Assembly: GCA_045130475.1 (NCBI GenBank)
Contig: JBGUPU010000044.1
Coordinates: 124,001 to 188,000 of the forward strand
Source of the DNA: CAG-791 sp045130475
GTDB taxonomy: Bacteria > Bacillota > Clostridia > Lachnospirales > Lachnospiraceae
Direction of reading: 5' to 3'
Length of the DNA: 64,000 bases
A model generated the notes under the pieces. That model was not told the DNA's origin. It made no database searches and saw only the letters and a program-made list of their open reading frames with translations. Of this stretch, positions 50,682 to 59,729 are shown piece by piece; within the stretch, counting starts at the first letter, position 1; every line of letters begins with the position of its first letter. The position numbers and the translations under genes were made by a program.

Positions 50682-52601
50682 TTAATAAGTAAACTCAAAT
50701 ACCAGGCCTCCGTAAGCGGGAAGGTCGAATTCAAGGTACTGATCGCGGAAATCACATTCGCCCTTTGCAGCCTTGATGACTTCCGGTACAGGAGTGTCTC
50801 CGAAGCCGCCGAACTGCTTCTCAGTGGAATTGAGGACGAGTTTATACCGGCCTTTTACAGGAACACCGACTCTGTAGCCCTCGTATTTGACAGGAGTCAT
50901 GTTCAGAACGAACACGAGGCCCTTGCGGCTGGACGGAGCCTTGCGCAGGAAAGAGTAGATACTGCGGTCTGCGTCGTTGGCATTGATCCACTCGAAGCCG
51001 CCCCAGTCATTATCGATCTCATAGAGGCACTTATAGTGTCTGTACATCTCGAGAAGCTTGCCGACATACTTCTTCATACCGGCGTTCTGCTCGTCGGAGA
51101 GCAGGAACCAGTCGAGCTCGCGCGCCTCGCTCCACTCACGCTCCTGGCCGAATTCCTGACCCATGAAGAGCAGCTTCTTGCCGCAGTGACCGGTCATGAA
51201 AGTATAGCCCAGACGAAGGTTTGAATACTTGTCGACGCGGTAGCCGGGCATTTTCTCCACCATGGAACACTTGAGGTGGACAACCTCATCATGAGAAAGC
51301 GGAAGAATATAATTTTCGGCGCTGTTGTAGCTCATAGCGAAAGTCATGCCATTGTGGTCGCCCTTGCGCATGACGGGATCAAGTTTCATATATTCGCAGA
51401 AATCATGCATCCAGCCCATATTCCACTTAAAGTCAAATCCAAGGCCGTCGTCTTCGGGCTTGGCAGTGATCTTGGGCCACGCTGTGGATTCCTCAGCTAT
51501 TGTAAGGAAGCCCGGATGCGCGCCGTGAATAACGGAATTGAGATGCTTGAAGAACTCGATCGCATCGAGGTTTTCATTTCCGCCATACTTGTTGGCCAGC
51601 CACTGGCCGTCTTTCTTACCGTAGTCGAGATACAGCATGGATGCGACCGCATCGACACGGATTCCGTCGATGTGGAACTCGTTGATCCAGTAGAATACAT
51701 TTGCGATCAGGAAGTTGCTGACCTCGTGCTTGCCCAGGTTGAAAATACGGGTGCCCCAGTCGGGATGCTCGCCGCGGCGGGGATCCGGATCTTCAAAAAT
51801 GCATTCGCCGTCGAATTTTGCAAGACCGTGTGCATCAGGGCAGAAGTGTGCAGGCACCCAGTCCAGGATGACGCCGATTCCCGCGTTGTGCAGCTTATTG
51901 ATCATATACATGAAGTCATTGGGCGTGCCATAACGGGAAGTGGGTGCATAATATCCCGTCACCTGGTAGCCCCATGAGCCGTCGAAAGGGTGTTCGGAAA
52001 TGCCGATCAGCTCGATGTGGGTATAGCGAAGCTCCTTCAAGTACTCCACGATACGATCCGCAAATTCTCTGTAGGTATAGAATCCGTCGCCGCCGTCCGG
52101 ATGTTTCATCCAGGATCCGATATGGCACTCGTAAATTGCCAGAGGCTGCTGATTGGGATTCTTTTTGCCGCGCTTGTTCATCCAGCGCCCATCCGACCAG
52201 CGGAATCCGGTGATGTCCGCGGTCTTGGAAGCAGTGCCGGGACGAAGTTCCGCAGAATTTGCAAAGGGGTCAGCCTTATAGACTTTGCTGCCGTCCTTTG
52301 TTGTGATGCAGTATTTGTACAGCTCACCTGCCCCGAGGCCGGGGATGAACAGCGTCCAGATGCCGCCGTCATTGAGCTTCTTCATGGGATATTTCTCTTC
52401 ATCCCATTCGTTGAATGTGCCGACCACATGGACCGCTTTTGCATTAGGTGCCCATACAGCAAAGAAAAAACCTTTCTCACCATCCTCTACGGAAGGGTGG
52501 GCACCAAGTTTTTTGTAAATGTCGTAGTGAGTCCCGTTTCCAAAAAGGTAGGCATCCGTCTCTGATACAAAAACCCTATTGCCCGTCGCTTTTGCAGCCA
52601 T
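50682..52601 (-). CDS. glgB: 1,4-alpha-glucan branching enzyme
   Basis: It forms alpha-1,6 branches in glycogen. The protein is 639 aa. Residues ~30-115 are a CBM48 domain (GFFFAVWAPNAKAVHVVGTF). The GH13 catalytic barrel follows: DWVPAHFCPD (region I), GIRVDAVASM (region II, nucleophile Asp), TIAEESTAWP (region III, acid Glu) and LSHDEVVH (region IV). The C-terminal beta domain contains VLNMTPVKYEGYRVGVP. No other glycogen gene is nearby. GGGG precedes the ATG. It is in a probable operon with the DtxR-family gene. Confidence 0.97.
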   Translation of the reverse strand: MAAKATGNRVFVSETDAYLFGNGTHYDIYKKLGAHPSVEDGEKGFFFAVWAPNAKAVHVVGTFNEWDEEKYPMKKLNDGGIWTLFIPGLGAGELYKYCITTKDGSKVYKADPFANSAELRPGTASKTADITGFRWSDGRWMNKRGKKNPNQQPLAIYECHIGSWMKHPDGGDGFYTYREFADRIVEYLKELRYTHIELIGISEHPFDGSWGYQVTGYYAPTSRYGTPNDFMYMINKLHNAGIGVILDWVPAHFCPDAHGLAKFDGECIFEDPDPRRGEHPDWGTRIFNLGKHEVSNFLIANVFYWINEFHIDGIRVDAVASMLYLDYGKKDGQWLANKYGGNENLDAIEFFKHLNSVIHGAHPGFLTIAEESTAWPKITAKPEDDGLGFDFKWNMGWMHDFCEYMKLDPVMRKGDHNGMTFAMSYNSAENYILPLSHDEVVHLKCSMVEKMPGYRVDKYSNLRLGYTFMTGHCGKKLLFMGQEFGQEREWSEARELDWFLLSDEQNAGMKKYVGKLLEMYRHYKCLYEIDNDWGGFEWINANDADRSIYSFLRKAPSSRKGLVFVLNMTPVKYEGYRVGVPVKGRYKLVLNSTEKQFGGFGDTPVPEVIKAAKGECDFRDQYLEFDLPAYGGLVFEFTY

Positions 52602-52695
52602 AAGTTCCCCTTTCTGTTCTTATTGCTGTTGTTTGCAGTGTCAGTTGCATATTTTCAGACTCGCCCGGTCCTGCATCCTGCCTTTTTCAGACAGA

Positions 52696-54054
52696 TCACT
52701 CGCCGCGCAGTCCATTCTCAACATCTTCCTTTTTCCAGGAACGGGTCGTTCCGGTCCTTTCCGGTGTCTGCTCTTCCTGCTCTGAGGAATCTGCGGATCC
52801 CTCGTCAGCAGAATCGCTTCCTGCAAAATCATCCCCGTACAACTCACGTTTGACAGCCTGGGATCTTTCCATCACGCGCCGGCGCGCTTCAGCCAGACGC
52901 TGCTGCTCGCTGTCTTTGCGGATCTTCTCCCACTCGGACATGATCTGTGCAAGATCAAGCTGACCCTCAACCTGCGTTTCCTCCGGGGATTCCTCTTCCA
53001 TCACCATGGCAAGCTGGCCATTGGTTTCCTGGGCAAGGACGCTGTCGTAATCTCCGTCCCCGATCTCGCGCATGCCGCGGGCGATGGTTTCCTCCATCCT
53101 TGCATTGCGCAGAAGCGCATCTGTGTATTCTTCCGGTGTTGCGGAAGGACCGGCGTTGTCAGTGTCCTCTTCTTCGGCGTCTTCATCGCCGGATGCTGCC
53201 CCGTCATCCTCCACGCTTCCGTCCTCTTCGACGGTTTCAGCGTCAGAACCGGCAGGGACGGCCTTTTCTTCCTTATCCGCCGCAGTTACCTCCCCGGAGG
53301 GAACTGCATCTTCTGCTTCTTCTGTCACGTCCGCATCGGAACCGCCCTCGTCTGTATCTTCTCCGGCACCGGCGTCGGCATCCTCTGCTTCGGTCTGCCC
53401 GCTTTCCTCCGGTTCAGGCGCGGGAGGCGCGATGGTACCGCCGCTTCTGAGAATCTCCAGGCGCTCTTCCTGCTGCGGTGTGAGCTCCGTCAAGGACTGT
53501 TTCAGCTCCAGGGCGCGGATCACAAAACGTCCGTCGCCGAAGTATGCCACGATCTCATCGCACTGGCTGATACAGCGCTGCTCTTCGCCGGCGCGCTGAT
53601 ACAGAACCGCAAGCTCGTAGGCCCATCTCTCACGGAAATCCCTCTGCAGAAATTCCTCAAGAACCGCGATCTGTTCGTACACATTCACGTCCTGCTTCTT
53701 ATACAGCTTGTACTGCAGAAGGAAGCGGTCCGGATCCCTGGGTGCCACATTGATGAAAGCATTATAGAGCTGCAGCGCATGGATATAATTGTTCAGCTTC
53801 AGTTCGAGCTCACAGAGAGAATATATGATCTTTCTGCTCGAAGGATTTCTCTCGTAAGCAATTTCCAGAAGATCACGGCTGTCTTTATATCTTTTATTTA
53901 TCTTATAGAGATCACTGATCCTGCAGATGACATGGACGCCCTTTACACGCTCCCAGTCAATCGTGTCGGCAACCTCTGCGGCTTCCGCGAAACGCCTCTC
54001 CGCAATCAGTCTGTCGATCTCATCCAAACTCACTCTTAATTCGTATTTATCCAA
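52696..54054 (-). CDS. TPR-type protein with long acidic linker
   Basis: This protein has ~452 aa. Residues ~1-190 are TPR-like helical repeats (EIDRLIAERRFAEAAEVAD, SDLYKINKRYKDSRDLLEIA, YSLCELELKLNNYIHALQLY). Residues ~205-310 are very acidic and disordered (Glu/Asp/Ala). A conserved C-terminal segment (LDLAQIMSEWEKIRKDSEQ) follows, then a polar tail. There is no signal peptide. It is cytosolic, with a likely scaffold role; the family has no assigned function that I can name. The best start is TTG at 54054, reading L/M-DKYELRVSLDEIDRLI with AGAGG about 9 nt before. ATGs upstream (54096) lack a ribosome site. Confidence 0.7.
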   Translation of the reverse strand: MDKYELRVSLDEIDRLIAERRFAEAAEVADTIDWERVKGVHVICRISDLYKINKRYKDSRDLLEIAYERNPSSRKIIYSLCELELKLNNYIHALQLYNAFINVAPRDPDRFLLQYKLYKKQDVNVYEQIAVLEEFLQRDFRERWAYELAVLYQRAGEEQRCISQCDEIVAYFGDGRFVIRALELKQSLTELTPQQEERLEILRSGGTIAPPAPEPEESGQTEAEDADAGAGEDTDEGGSDADVTEEAEDAVPSGEVTAADKEEKAVPAGSDAETVEEDGSVEDDGAASGDEDAEEEDTDNAGPSATPEEYTDALLRNARMEETIARGMREIGDGDYDSVLAQETNGQLAMVMEEESPEETQVEGQLDLAQIMSEWEKIRKDSEQQRLAEARRRVMERSQAVKRELYGDDFAGSDSADEGSADSSEQEEQTPERTGTTRSWKKEDVENGLRGE

Positions 54055-54173
54055 TGCACAAACCTCTTCGCTCAACCATTTTTTTCTCAGCATCAATCCG
54101 TAAAATCAGTTTAGCACAGCGGCATATTGATGTCAAAGAAAGCATCCTCTGCATTCAGGATTGTCTGCCTGAA

Positions 54174-55055
54174 TCAGGCTTTTCCGGCTGTTTTTTCCAA
54201 TTGCCTGCTGAGGGCGGCAAACTGCTCCAGGGAGAGCTTCTCCCCGCGGATATCAGCGGAAAGTCCGATCGCAGCCAGCGCCTCTTCCGCCTCCTGCCTC
54301 GTCAATACCTTCCCCCTGCAGCGGAAGCCGTGGGACAGGCCGTTGGCAAGGGTTTTCCGGCGCTGGTTGAAAGACGCGCGGATCAATGCGAACAAAAACT
54401 CTTCATCTGCCTCCACGGGCGGATGATCATAGGCCTGCAGGCAGAGCACGGCACTGTCCACCGCGGGCCGGGGCATAAAGCATGCGGGCGGCACTTTCAG
54501 AACAACCTCCGGTGAAGAATAATACTGCACCGCCAGTGAAAGGGCGCCGTACTCCTTGCTGCCGGGGCCGGCGCAGATTCTCTCTGCCACTTCTTTCTGA
54601 ACCATGACGGTAATGCTCTCAAACCTGCCCTTGTCTTCAAGAAGGCGCAGCAGGATAGGCGTAGTTACATAATAAGGAAGATTCGCGACCACTTTGAGAG
54701 GCTTGCCGTCATTGAATCTGTCCGACAGCGCTTTCAGATCGGTCTTGAGGATATCCTGCCAGAGAATCTCCACATTATCGCAGTCCTCCAGTGTATGCGC
54801 CAGCACCGGCCGGAGGTTTTCGTCGATCTCCACGCAGACCACCATCCGGGCGGCCTCTGACAGGCACTGTGTCATCGTGCCGATTCCCGGGCCGATCTCC
54901 AGCACGCAGTCCTCTTTCGTAATGCCTGCTGCTTCTACTATTCCGCGGACGATCCTGCCGTCGGTCAGAAAGTTCTGACCGTATTTTTTGCGGGCGCGGA
55001 TCCCGTATTGTGCCAGGACAGCACGTGTTACGCCCGGTGATGTAAGTTTTTCCAA
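54174..55055 (-). CDS. rsmA: 16S rRNA dimethyladenosine transferase
   Basis: It dimethylates A1518 and A1519 of 16S rRNA (KsgA). Of 293 aa, the SAM-binding motif I is DCVLEIGPGIGTMTQCLSE, preceded by KYGQNFLTDG. The catalytic motif IV is VVANLPYYVTTPIL. Later conserved parts are VPPACFMPRPAVDSAVL and ASFNQRRKTLANGLS. Length is normal. The start is ATG 55055. It lies 30 bp after tatD, the usual tatD-rsmA order in Firmicutes. Confidence 0.96.
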   Translation of the reverse strand: MEKLTSPGVTRAVLAQYGIRARKKYGQNFLTDGRIVRGIVEAAGITKEDCVLEIGPGIGTMTQCLSEAARMVVCVEIDENLRPVLAHTLEDCDNVEILWQDILKTDLKALSDRFNDGKPLKVVANLPYYVTTPILLRLLEDKGRFESITVMVQKEVAERICAGPGSKEYGALSLAVQYYSSPEVVLKVPPACFMPRPAVDSAVLCLQAYDHPPVEADEEFLFALIRASFNQRRKTLANGLSHGFRCRGKVLTRQEAEEALAAIGLSADIRGEKLSLEQFAALSRQLEKTAGKA

Positions 55056-55085
55056 AATATAACCCTTTCTGCTTTTGATTCTTCT

Positions 55086-55859
55086 CTACGAGAATCTGTA
55101 GAGCCGCTCCGCATTCTCCCAGGTGCGCGCAATGACTTCTTCCGTATCCATTCCCTTGAGCTGCGCAATTGCTTCGGCGACATAGGGGAGATAGAGAGAA
55201 CTGTTTCTCTTGCCGCGGTAGGGGACAGGCGCAAGGTAGGGGCAGTCTGTCTCAAGGACAATATTCTCAATGGGAATCCCCGCAGCGACTTCCTTGAGCT
55301 TACGGGCGTTCTTAAAGGTTACGACACCTCCGATTCCGATAAAGAAACCCATTTTAACATATTCTCTGGCAAGCTCCAGACTGTAGGAATAGCAGTGTAC
55401 TACACCGCCGATCTCCTGCGCGCGATGAGCTTTCATGATATCCATCGTATCCTGCGCCGCCTCACGGGAATGTATGACGACCGGAAGGTCTGCCTCACGG
55501 GCCATTTCCAGCTGCTGTTCAAACCAGTGCCTCTGGATGGATCTGTCCGGTGTGTCCCAATAATAATCCAATCCGATCTCTCCGACAGCGACCACGCGGG
55601 GCTTTTTAAGTTTTTCACTGATCTGCGCCAGAATTTCGTCCGTCAGGGGAGCGCTGTCCGAAGGATGGATTCCCAATGCGCAGTACATAAAGGGATACTT
55701 CTGCGTCAGTTCCAGACACTCCTCGATGCTTTCCAGGTCTGAAGCGATGTTGACGACCCGTCCGATCCTCTGCTCCGGAAACTTCTCGAAGATCTGCTCC
55801 AGGTCTTCCTCAAATGCCTCATCGTTGTAGTGCGCGTGTGTCTCGAAAATCATATTCAT
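55086..55859 (-). CDS. tatD: TatD-family metal-dependent deoxyribonuclease
   Basis: This 257-aa TIM-barrel hydrolase has the ETHAHYNDEAF metal ligands at the N-terminus, MYCALGIHPSDS, VAVGEIGLDYYWDTPDR (Glu ligand), PVVIHSREAAQDTM, GGVVHCYSYSLELA, and LETDCPYLAPVPYRGKRN (Asp ligand). It is a DNase/proofreading exonuclease of the cytosol. The ATG at 55859 is preferred (GGAGG 10 nt before); an ATG at 55853 and a TTG upstream are weaker. A -10 TATAAT with TGG extension (55943-55935, minus) marks its promoter. Confidence 0.95.
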   Translation of the reverse strand: MNMIFETHAHYNDEAFEEDLEQIFEKFPEQRIGRVVNIASDLESIEECLELTQKYPFMYCALGIHPSDSAPLTDEILAQISEKLKKPRVVAVGEIGLDYYWDTPDRSIQRHWFEQQLEMAREADLPVVIHSREAAQDTMDIMKAHRAQEIGGVVHCYSYSLELAREYVKMGFFIGIGGVVTFKNARKLKEVAAGIPIENIVLETDCPYLAPVPYRGKRNSSLYLPYVAEAIAQLKGMDTEEVIARTWENAERLYRFS

Positions 55860-56000
55860 AAAAAACAATCCTCCATCTGTCCGGAAACCGGCCTTCTCTT
55901 CAGGACAAGCCCCGCTTCTTTTGGACAGTACTTTATTATACCACAGATATATATTTTTTGATTGCGGCCGTCCCTTCCATTTGCATCTTCAAAGCGATTG

Positions 56001-56155
56001 GTTACTGTCCACGCCCCCCCGAAGGGCGTGGACATGTAACGCTTTCGCGCAGCGATTCCAATACGCTTCGTGTGCGCCGCGCGCCGTTGAACTCGGTTTT
56101 TTCGCGAAAAAGCCGCGAAAAACGCCTCAAGTTTCGAGTCGGTCTTTACTGAAAC
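56001..56155. other. Structured intergenic element between tatD and tRNA-Lys
   Basis: The 415-bp gap holds a long hairpin at 56001-56040 (GTTAC, then GTCCACGCCC with GGGCGTGGAC, then GTAAC). It also holds a nested inverted repeat at about 56092-56142 (ACTCGG, TTTTTTCGCG with CGCGAAAAA, CGAGT). No T run follows either on a useful strand. No gene is convincing in it. It may encode a structured RNA or be a dispersed repeat. Confidence 0.4.
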
Positions 56156-56194
56156 AGCACTTGCAAAAAAATTCCATGTTTTTAAAAAAAGTAC

Positions 56195-56223
56195 TTGCAT
56201 TTCAAAATGACATCGCATATAAT
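56195..56223 (+). promoter_or_regulatory. Promoter of tRNA-Lys
   Basis: TTGCAT (56195-56200), 17 bp, TATAAT (56218-56223), about 50 bp before the tRNA. Confidence 0.75.
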
Positions 56224-56275
56224 AACACTTGCGTTCGGAAAGAACAAACATCCCGAACAGAAATTTATACGATCT

Positions 56276-56348
56276 GCGCTGTTAGCTCAGTTGGTAGAGC
56301 ACCTGACTCTTAATCAGGGTGTCCAGGGTTCGAGTCCCTGACGGCGCA
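56276..56348 (+). tRNA. tRNA-Lys (anticodon CTT)
   Basis: This 73-nt cloverleaf has acceptor GCGCTGT with ACGGCGC, T8-A9, D-arm GCTC..GAGC, anticodon stem CCTGA/TCAGG with loop CTCTTAA (anticodon CTT), and T-arm CAGGG-TTCGAGT-CCCTG. The discriminator is A and the CCA end is not encoded. It is a lone tRNA gene with its own promoter and terminator. Confidence 0.95.
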
Positions 56349-56353
56349 CGAAG

Positions 56354-56391
56354 GAACACCACTTCCAGACTTGGAATGGTGTTCTTTTTTT
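56354..56391 (+). terminator. Terminator of tRNA-Lys
   Basis: GAACACCA with TGGTGTTC around a second stem (TTCCA/TGGAA), followed by T7. Confidence 0.9.
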
Positions 56392-56527
56392 CGTATTTTT
56401 TTCGTGTTTTTTGCTTTTTTTGTCGATTTTCCAAGTTATAGATAGACACATCCCTTTTTTTACTATATACTGACTAATTAGTTTCAAGATAACCTATATA
56501 CTGTATATTTCAATTAACGGAGGGTGT

Positions 56528-57874
56528 ATGAAAATTCAGTTAAAGACGCTGATTACCGGTCTCCTGGTTTTCTCACTGACCGCCGGAACGCTCCTTTTGC
56601 CTGCAGGAGCTGCTGTTCGTAATGATTCAGCACAAAATTCCGCCGCGGAAACAGGGAAAACGAACGGTCCGGCCGTCAGCAGTGAATCGTTCATTACCGA
56701 AAGTACGGCAGCACAAACTCCGGTTGATGTTTCAGGCGCCACCTGGAAAAAGGTCGGTTCATATTACCGGCTGCAGTCCTCAAACGGCTCCTACAAAACC
56801 GGTTTTGTTAAGCATAACGGAAAGACCTATTTCTTTGATTCCAAAGGGAATATGAAAGTAGGTTTCTTCACAACCGGCGGCAAAAAGTATTATGCAAGCT
56901 ATATCAGGGGCGACAAGGGCCAGGGACAGATCCTGACCGGGCTGGTAGGCGTCGGAGGGTATTATTACTACCTCAACCCTTCCTCCTCCCCTAAAGGAGC
57001 TGTTACTACAGGTTTCCAGAAGATCAGCGGCAGAAGGTATTATTTTAATTCCCAGGGCCGCATGCTCTTCGGCTGGCTCACCGTCAACGGCAATAAGTAT
57101 TATGCAAGCTGCAATGTAAAAAAACATTACGGTGCTCTGCTGACAGGTAACCAGCAGATCGGCAGCAAGTATTATAAATTCGATGCCAACGGAAAGCTCC
57201 TCGGTCAGATCACCGTATCTTCCAACAGCGGTAAGGCTTCTTCAAAATATGCCCATATGATCGACGTGTCCGAGCATCAGGGAAGCATCGACTTCAACAA
57301 GGTTAAGGCAGCCGGTGTCAAGGCCGTCATCATCCGCGCCGGTTACGGCAGCAGCACGACGGATAAGTATTTTTATCAGAATATCAAGAACGCCAAGGCT
57401 GCCGGACTGACCGTCGGTATTTACTGGTTCAGCTATGCTGCCAACACAAAACAGGCGATCAACGAAGCCAAACGCTGCATGGCAGTCATCAAACCTTTCA
57501 AGATCGATCTTCCGGTCTTCTTCGACTGGGAATATGATTCCATGCGCTACACCAAGGTCAAGAGCAGAAGCAAGATCACAGATATGACCGCGGCCTTCTG
57601 CAACGCCATCACCAGCGGCGGCTATCGCGCAGGTTACTATTTCAATCTGCACTACCTCAACAGCTATTACAATCCTGCCAAGCTGACCAAATATGCGACA
57701 TGGTACGCATACTGGGGTACCAACAGACCCGCTTCCGCCATCTGGACACATGCGGACACCATGACAACTCCCACACAGTATGACATGTGGCAGTTTACAT
57801 CCCGCGGCAAGATCAACGGCATCAAGGGCAACGTCGACTGCGACCTGCTCCTGGATCCTTCCATCAGAAAATAA
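56528..57874 (+). CDS. Secreted GH25 lysozyme with cell-wall-binding repeats
   Basis: This 448-aa protein has a signal peptide (residues 1-29, LLVFSLTAGTLLLPAGAA). A Ser/Thr spacer is followed by choline-binding-like repeats at ~75-225 with aromatic-Gly patterns (YRLQSSNGSYKTGFVKHNGK, YYFNSQGRMLFGWLTVNGNK). The GH25 muramidase domain spans ~240-445: MIDVSEHQGSIDFNKVKAAG (Asp and Glu), AVIIRAGYG, GIYWFSYA, VFFDWEYD (catalytic Asp/Glu), MWQFTSRGKI and the final Asp. It cleaves peptidoglycan, for own-wall turnover or competition. It has its own terminator; no phage genes are near. Confidence 0.94.
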   Translation: MKIQLKTLITGLLVFSLTAGTLLLPAGAAVRNDSAQNSAAETGKTNGPAVSSESFITESTAAQTPVDVSGATWKKVGSYYRLQSSNGSYKTGFVKHNGKTYFFDSKGNMKVGFFTTGGKKYYASYIRGDKGQGQILTGLVGVGGYYYYLNPSSSPKGAVTTGFQKISGRRYYFNSQGRMLFGWLTVNGNKYYASCNVKKHYGALLTGNQQIGSKYYKFDANGKLLGQITVSSNSGKASSKYAHMIDVSEHQGSIDFNKVKAAGVKAVIIRAGYGSSTTDKYFYQNIKNAKAAGLTVGIYWFSYAANTKQAINEAKRCMAVIKPFKIDLPVFFDWEYDSMRYTKVKSRSKITDMTAAFCNAITSGGYRAGYYFNLHYLNSYYNPAKLTKYATWYAYWGTNRPASAIWTHADTMTTPTQYDMWQFTSRGKINGIKGNVDCDLLLDPSIRK

Positions 57875-57954
57875 TGAAGGGGAAACATTGTTTTCTGAGT
57901 TTTGGTTCTGAAGGAAACAGAACCAGCCGCAAATAATGCATGCAGACGCAAAGT

Positions 57955-57995
57955 CCGGCACAGACCTGAACGGTTTGTGCCGGGTTTTTGTTTTG
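57955..57995 (+). terminator. Terminator of the GH25 gene
   Basis: CCGGCACAGACC with GGTTTGTGCCGG, followed by GTTTTTGTTTTG. A smaller stem GGTTCTG/CAGAACC lies at 57904-57924. Confidence 0.88.
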
Positions 57996-58053
57996 TTTTT
58001 CGTTTTTTTGTTCATATTCATTCACAAAATCAAACATGCAAGCAACAGAACTA

Positions 58054-58082
58054 TTGATTAACCATAACTAACCCTTTATAAT
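58054..58082 (+). promoter_or_regulatory. Promoter of the HPr-D-LDH fusion gene
   Basis: TTGATT (58054-58059), 17 bp, TATAAT (58077-58082), about 70 bp before the ATG. No cre-like operator was recognised. Confidence 0.65.
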
Positions 58083-58151
58083 TGAATATAGTATGCAACA
58101 GCATCTTGTTATCTGTTCTTATGTCTATATTGTTTCAGGAAAGGATTACAT

Positions 58152-59450
58152 ATGAAAACCTTACAGTATTCTGTAAAAAATCCTCTCGGCATCCATGCCC
58201 GTCCCGCGGCACTGCTGGCGCAGGCCTGCACAGGGATCAAGAGCAACGTGACCCTTGAGTATGAGGGAAAAACCGCTTCCGGCAAGAATGTCCTGCAGAT
58301 TCTTGCCCTCCAGGCAAAAAAAGGTTCCGTCCTCAATATCACCGCGGAAGGTCCGGACGAGGACAAGGCCATTGAGATCATCCAGGGTGTGCTCAGCGAG
58401 ATCGCGCCCCAGGACAGATCCTCCGACATTCTCCGTGTCGCTTTTTACGGCACCAAAGATTATGACCGTCTCTTCTTCAGCGAGCTGTCCAAAGACAAGG
58501 GTGAAGGCACTTACAATGTAGACATCACATATTTCAGCAGCAGACTGACCATCGAGTCCGCCCATCTTGCGGAAGGCTTCGACGCTGTCTGCATTTTCGT
58601 CAATGACGAAGCTCCCCGCGAAGTCGTCAAGGTTCTCGCCAAAGGCGGTGTCCGCCTGATCCTGCTGCGCTGCGCCGGTTTCAACAATGTTGATGCGGAC
58701 GCTGCCAAGGAATACGGCATTAAGGTCCTGCGTGTGCCGGCTTATTCCCCTTATGCGGTCGCGGAGCATGCCATGACCATCATCCAGGCTGCCAACCGCC
58801 GCATCCACAAGTCTTACATCAAGGTCAAGGACAACAATTTCGCTCTGAGCGGACTGCTGGGCGTCGACCTCAACAACAAGGTCGCCGGCATCCTGGGCAC
58901 CGGCCGCATCGGCCAGATCATGGCCCGCATCTGCAAGGGCTACGGCATGACAGTCATGGGCTGGGACGCATTCCCCAACAAAGCTCTTGAGGAGGAAGGG
59001 CTTCTCACCTATGCTTCCAAAGAAGATGTCCTCAGCAAAGCTGACCTCATCTCTGTGCACGCCCCCCTGATCATGGGCGAGGGCGGCACTTATCACCTGA
59101 TCGATGAGAAAGCGATCAGTCTGATGAAAGACGGCGTCATGCTGGTCAACACATCCCGCGGTCCCCTCATCGATGCAGACGCTCTGATCAAGGGTCTGCA
59201 GGCCAATAAATTCCACGCTGTCGCACTTGACGTCTACGAGGGCGAGGATGCCAACGTCTACATGGACCGCTCCGACGATATGATCGACACGGACATCGTC
59301 GCGCGTCTGACCATGTTCCCCAACCTGATCCTGACCTCCCACCAGGCCTTCTTCACCAGAGAGGCCCTGCAGGCAATCGCTGCGGTCACCATGGAGAACG
59401 CCCGCAACTTCAACGAGCAGCTGGATTTCGGTCCCGCGGAAGTCATCTGA
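58152..59450 (+). CDS. HPr domain fused to D-2-hydroxyacid (D-lactate) dehydrogenase
   Basis: This 432-aa protein has two parts. Residues 1-86 are an HPr phosphocarrier: NPLGIHARPAALL places His at position 15, the residue phosphorylated by PTS enzyme I. The usual regulatory Ser46 is Asn46 (TASGKNVLQIL). Residues ~93-432 are an NAD-dependent D-2-hydroxyacid dehydrogenase of the D-LDH type. They include LLRCAGFNNVDADAAKEYGI, the nucleotide loop GILGTGRIGQIMARIC, catalytic Arg in NTSRGPLIDADAL, Glu in DVYEGE, and His in SHQAFFTREAL. It is cytosolic and should reduce pyruvate to D-lactate. The fusion would tie this to PTS phosphate flow. AGGAAAGG precedes the ATG. The reading frame across the joint is unbroken. 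Confidence 0.93.
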   Translation: MKTLQYSVKNPLGIHARPAALLAQACTGIKSNVTLEYEGKTASGKNVLQILALQAKKGSVLNITAEGPDEDKAIEIIQGVLSEIAPQDRSSDILRVAFYGTKDYDRLFFSELSKDKGEGTYNVDITYFSSRLTIESAHLAEGFDAVCIFVNDEAPREVVKVLAKGGVRLILLRCAGFNNVDADAAKEYGIKVLRVPAYSPYAVAEHAMTIIQAANRRIHKSYIKVKDNNFALSGLLGVDLNNKVAGILGTGRIGQIMARICKGYGMTVMGWDAFPNKALEEEGLLTYASKEDVLSKADLISVHAPLIMGEGGTYHLIDEKAISLMKDGVMLVNTSRGPLIDADALIKGLQANKFHAVALDVYEGEDANVYMDRSDDMIDTDIVARLTMFPNLILTSHQAFFTREALQAIAAVTMENARNFNEQLDFGPAEVI

Positions 59451-59530
59451 CAATTTCGCTGCCGTCCGCACATATGAAAGCGGTAAATAAAACCTGTTGC
59501 TGCGACTGTGCGGTCCCGAAACGATGATAC

Positions 59531-59580
59531 AAAAAAAGGATTGCGGAAAGGCTGTAAATGCTTTTCCGCAATCCTTTTTG
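59531..59580 (+). terminator. Bidirectional terminator
   Basis: GGATTGCGGAAA with TTTTCCGCAATCC, with A7 before and T5 after. It ends the fusion gene on + and can end the small ORF transcript on -. Confidence 0.9.
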
Positions 59581-59639
59581 TACATATAATCCGAATCATT
59601 TCTTATGAATCACATCTGAATCACATCATTTGAATCACA

Positions 59640-59729
59640 TCATTCAAATCTGTCCGGAATAGCAATGGTCGTGATCGCAATTGCCGCAATTGCGGAGATC
59701 GCAGTTACTACGATAATCATTCTTTTCAT
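59640..59729 (-). CDS. Putative 29-aa hydrophobic peptide
   Basis: ATG at 59729, then KRM and a hydrophobic stretch of about 21 residues (IIVVTAISAIAAIAITTIAI), ending PDRFE and TGA at 59642-59640. AGGGAGGGAC lies 9 nt before the ATG. An extended -10 (TGTTATACT) lies on the minus strand near 59788. A two-way terminator sits 60 bp past the stop. These signals support a real one-helix membrane peptide. It could be a small subunit of a transporter, a regulator of the neighbouring genes, or a type I toxin. It was too short for a standard gene search. No relative is recognised. Confidence 0.5.
   Translation of the reverse strand: MKRMIIVVTAISAIAAIAITTIAIPDRFE

Noticed and set aside
56528..57874. 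Prophage endolysin region
   Set aside because: The GH25 gene has a signal peptide and wall-binding repeats, and no holin, structural or integrase gene is nearby.
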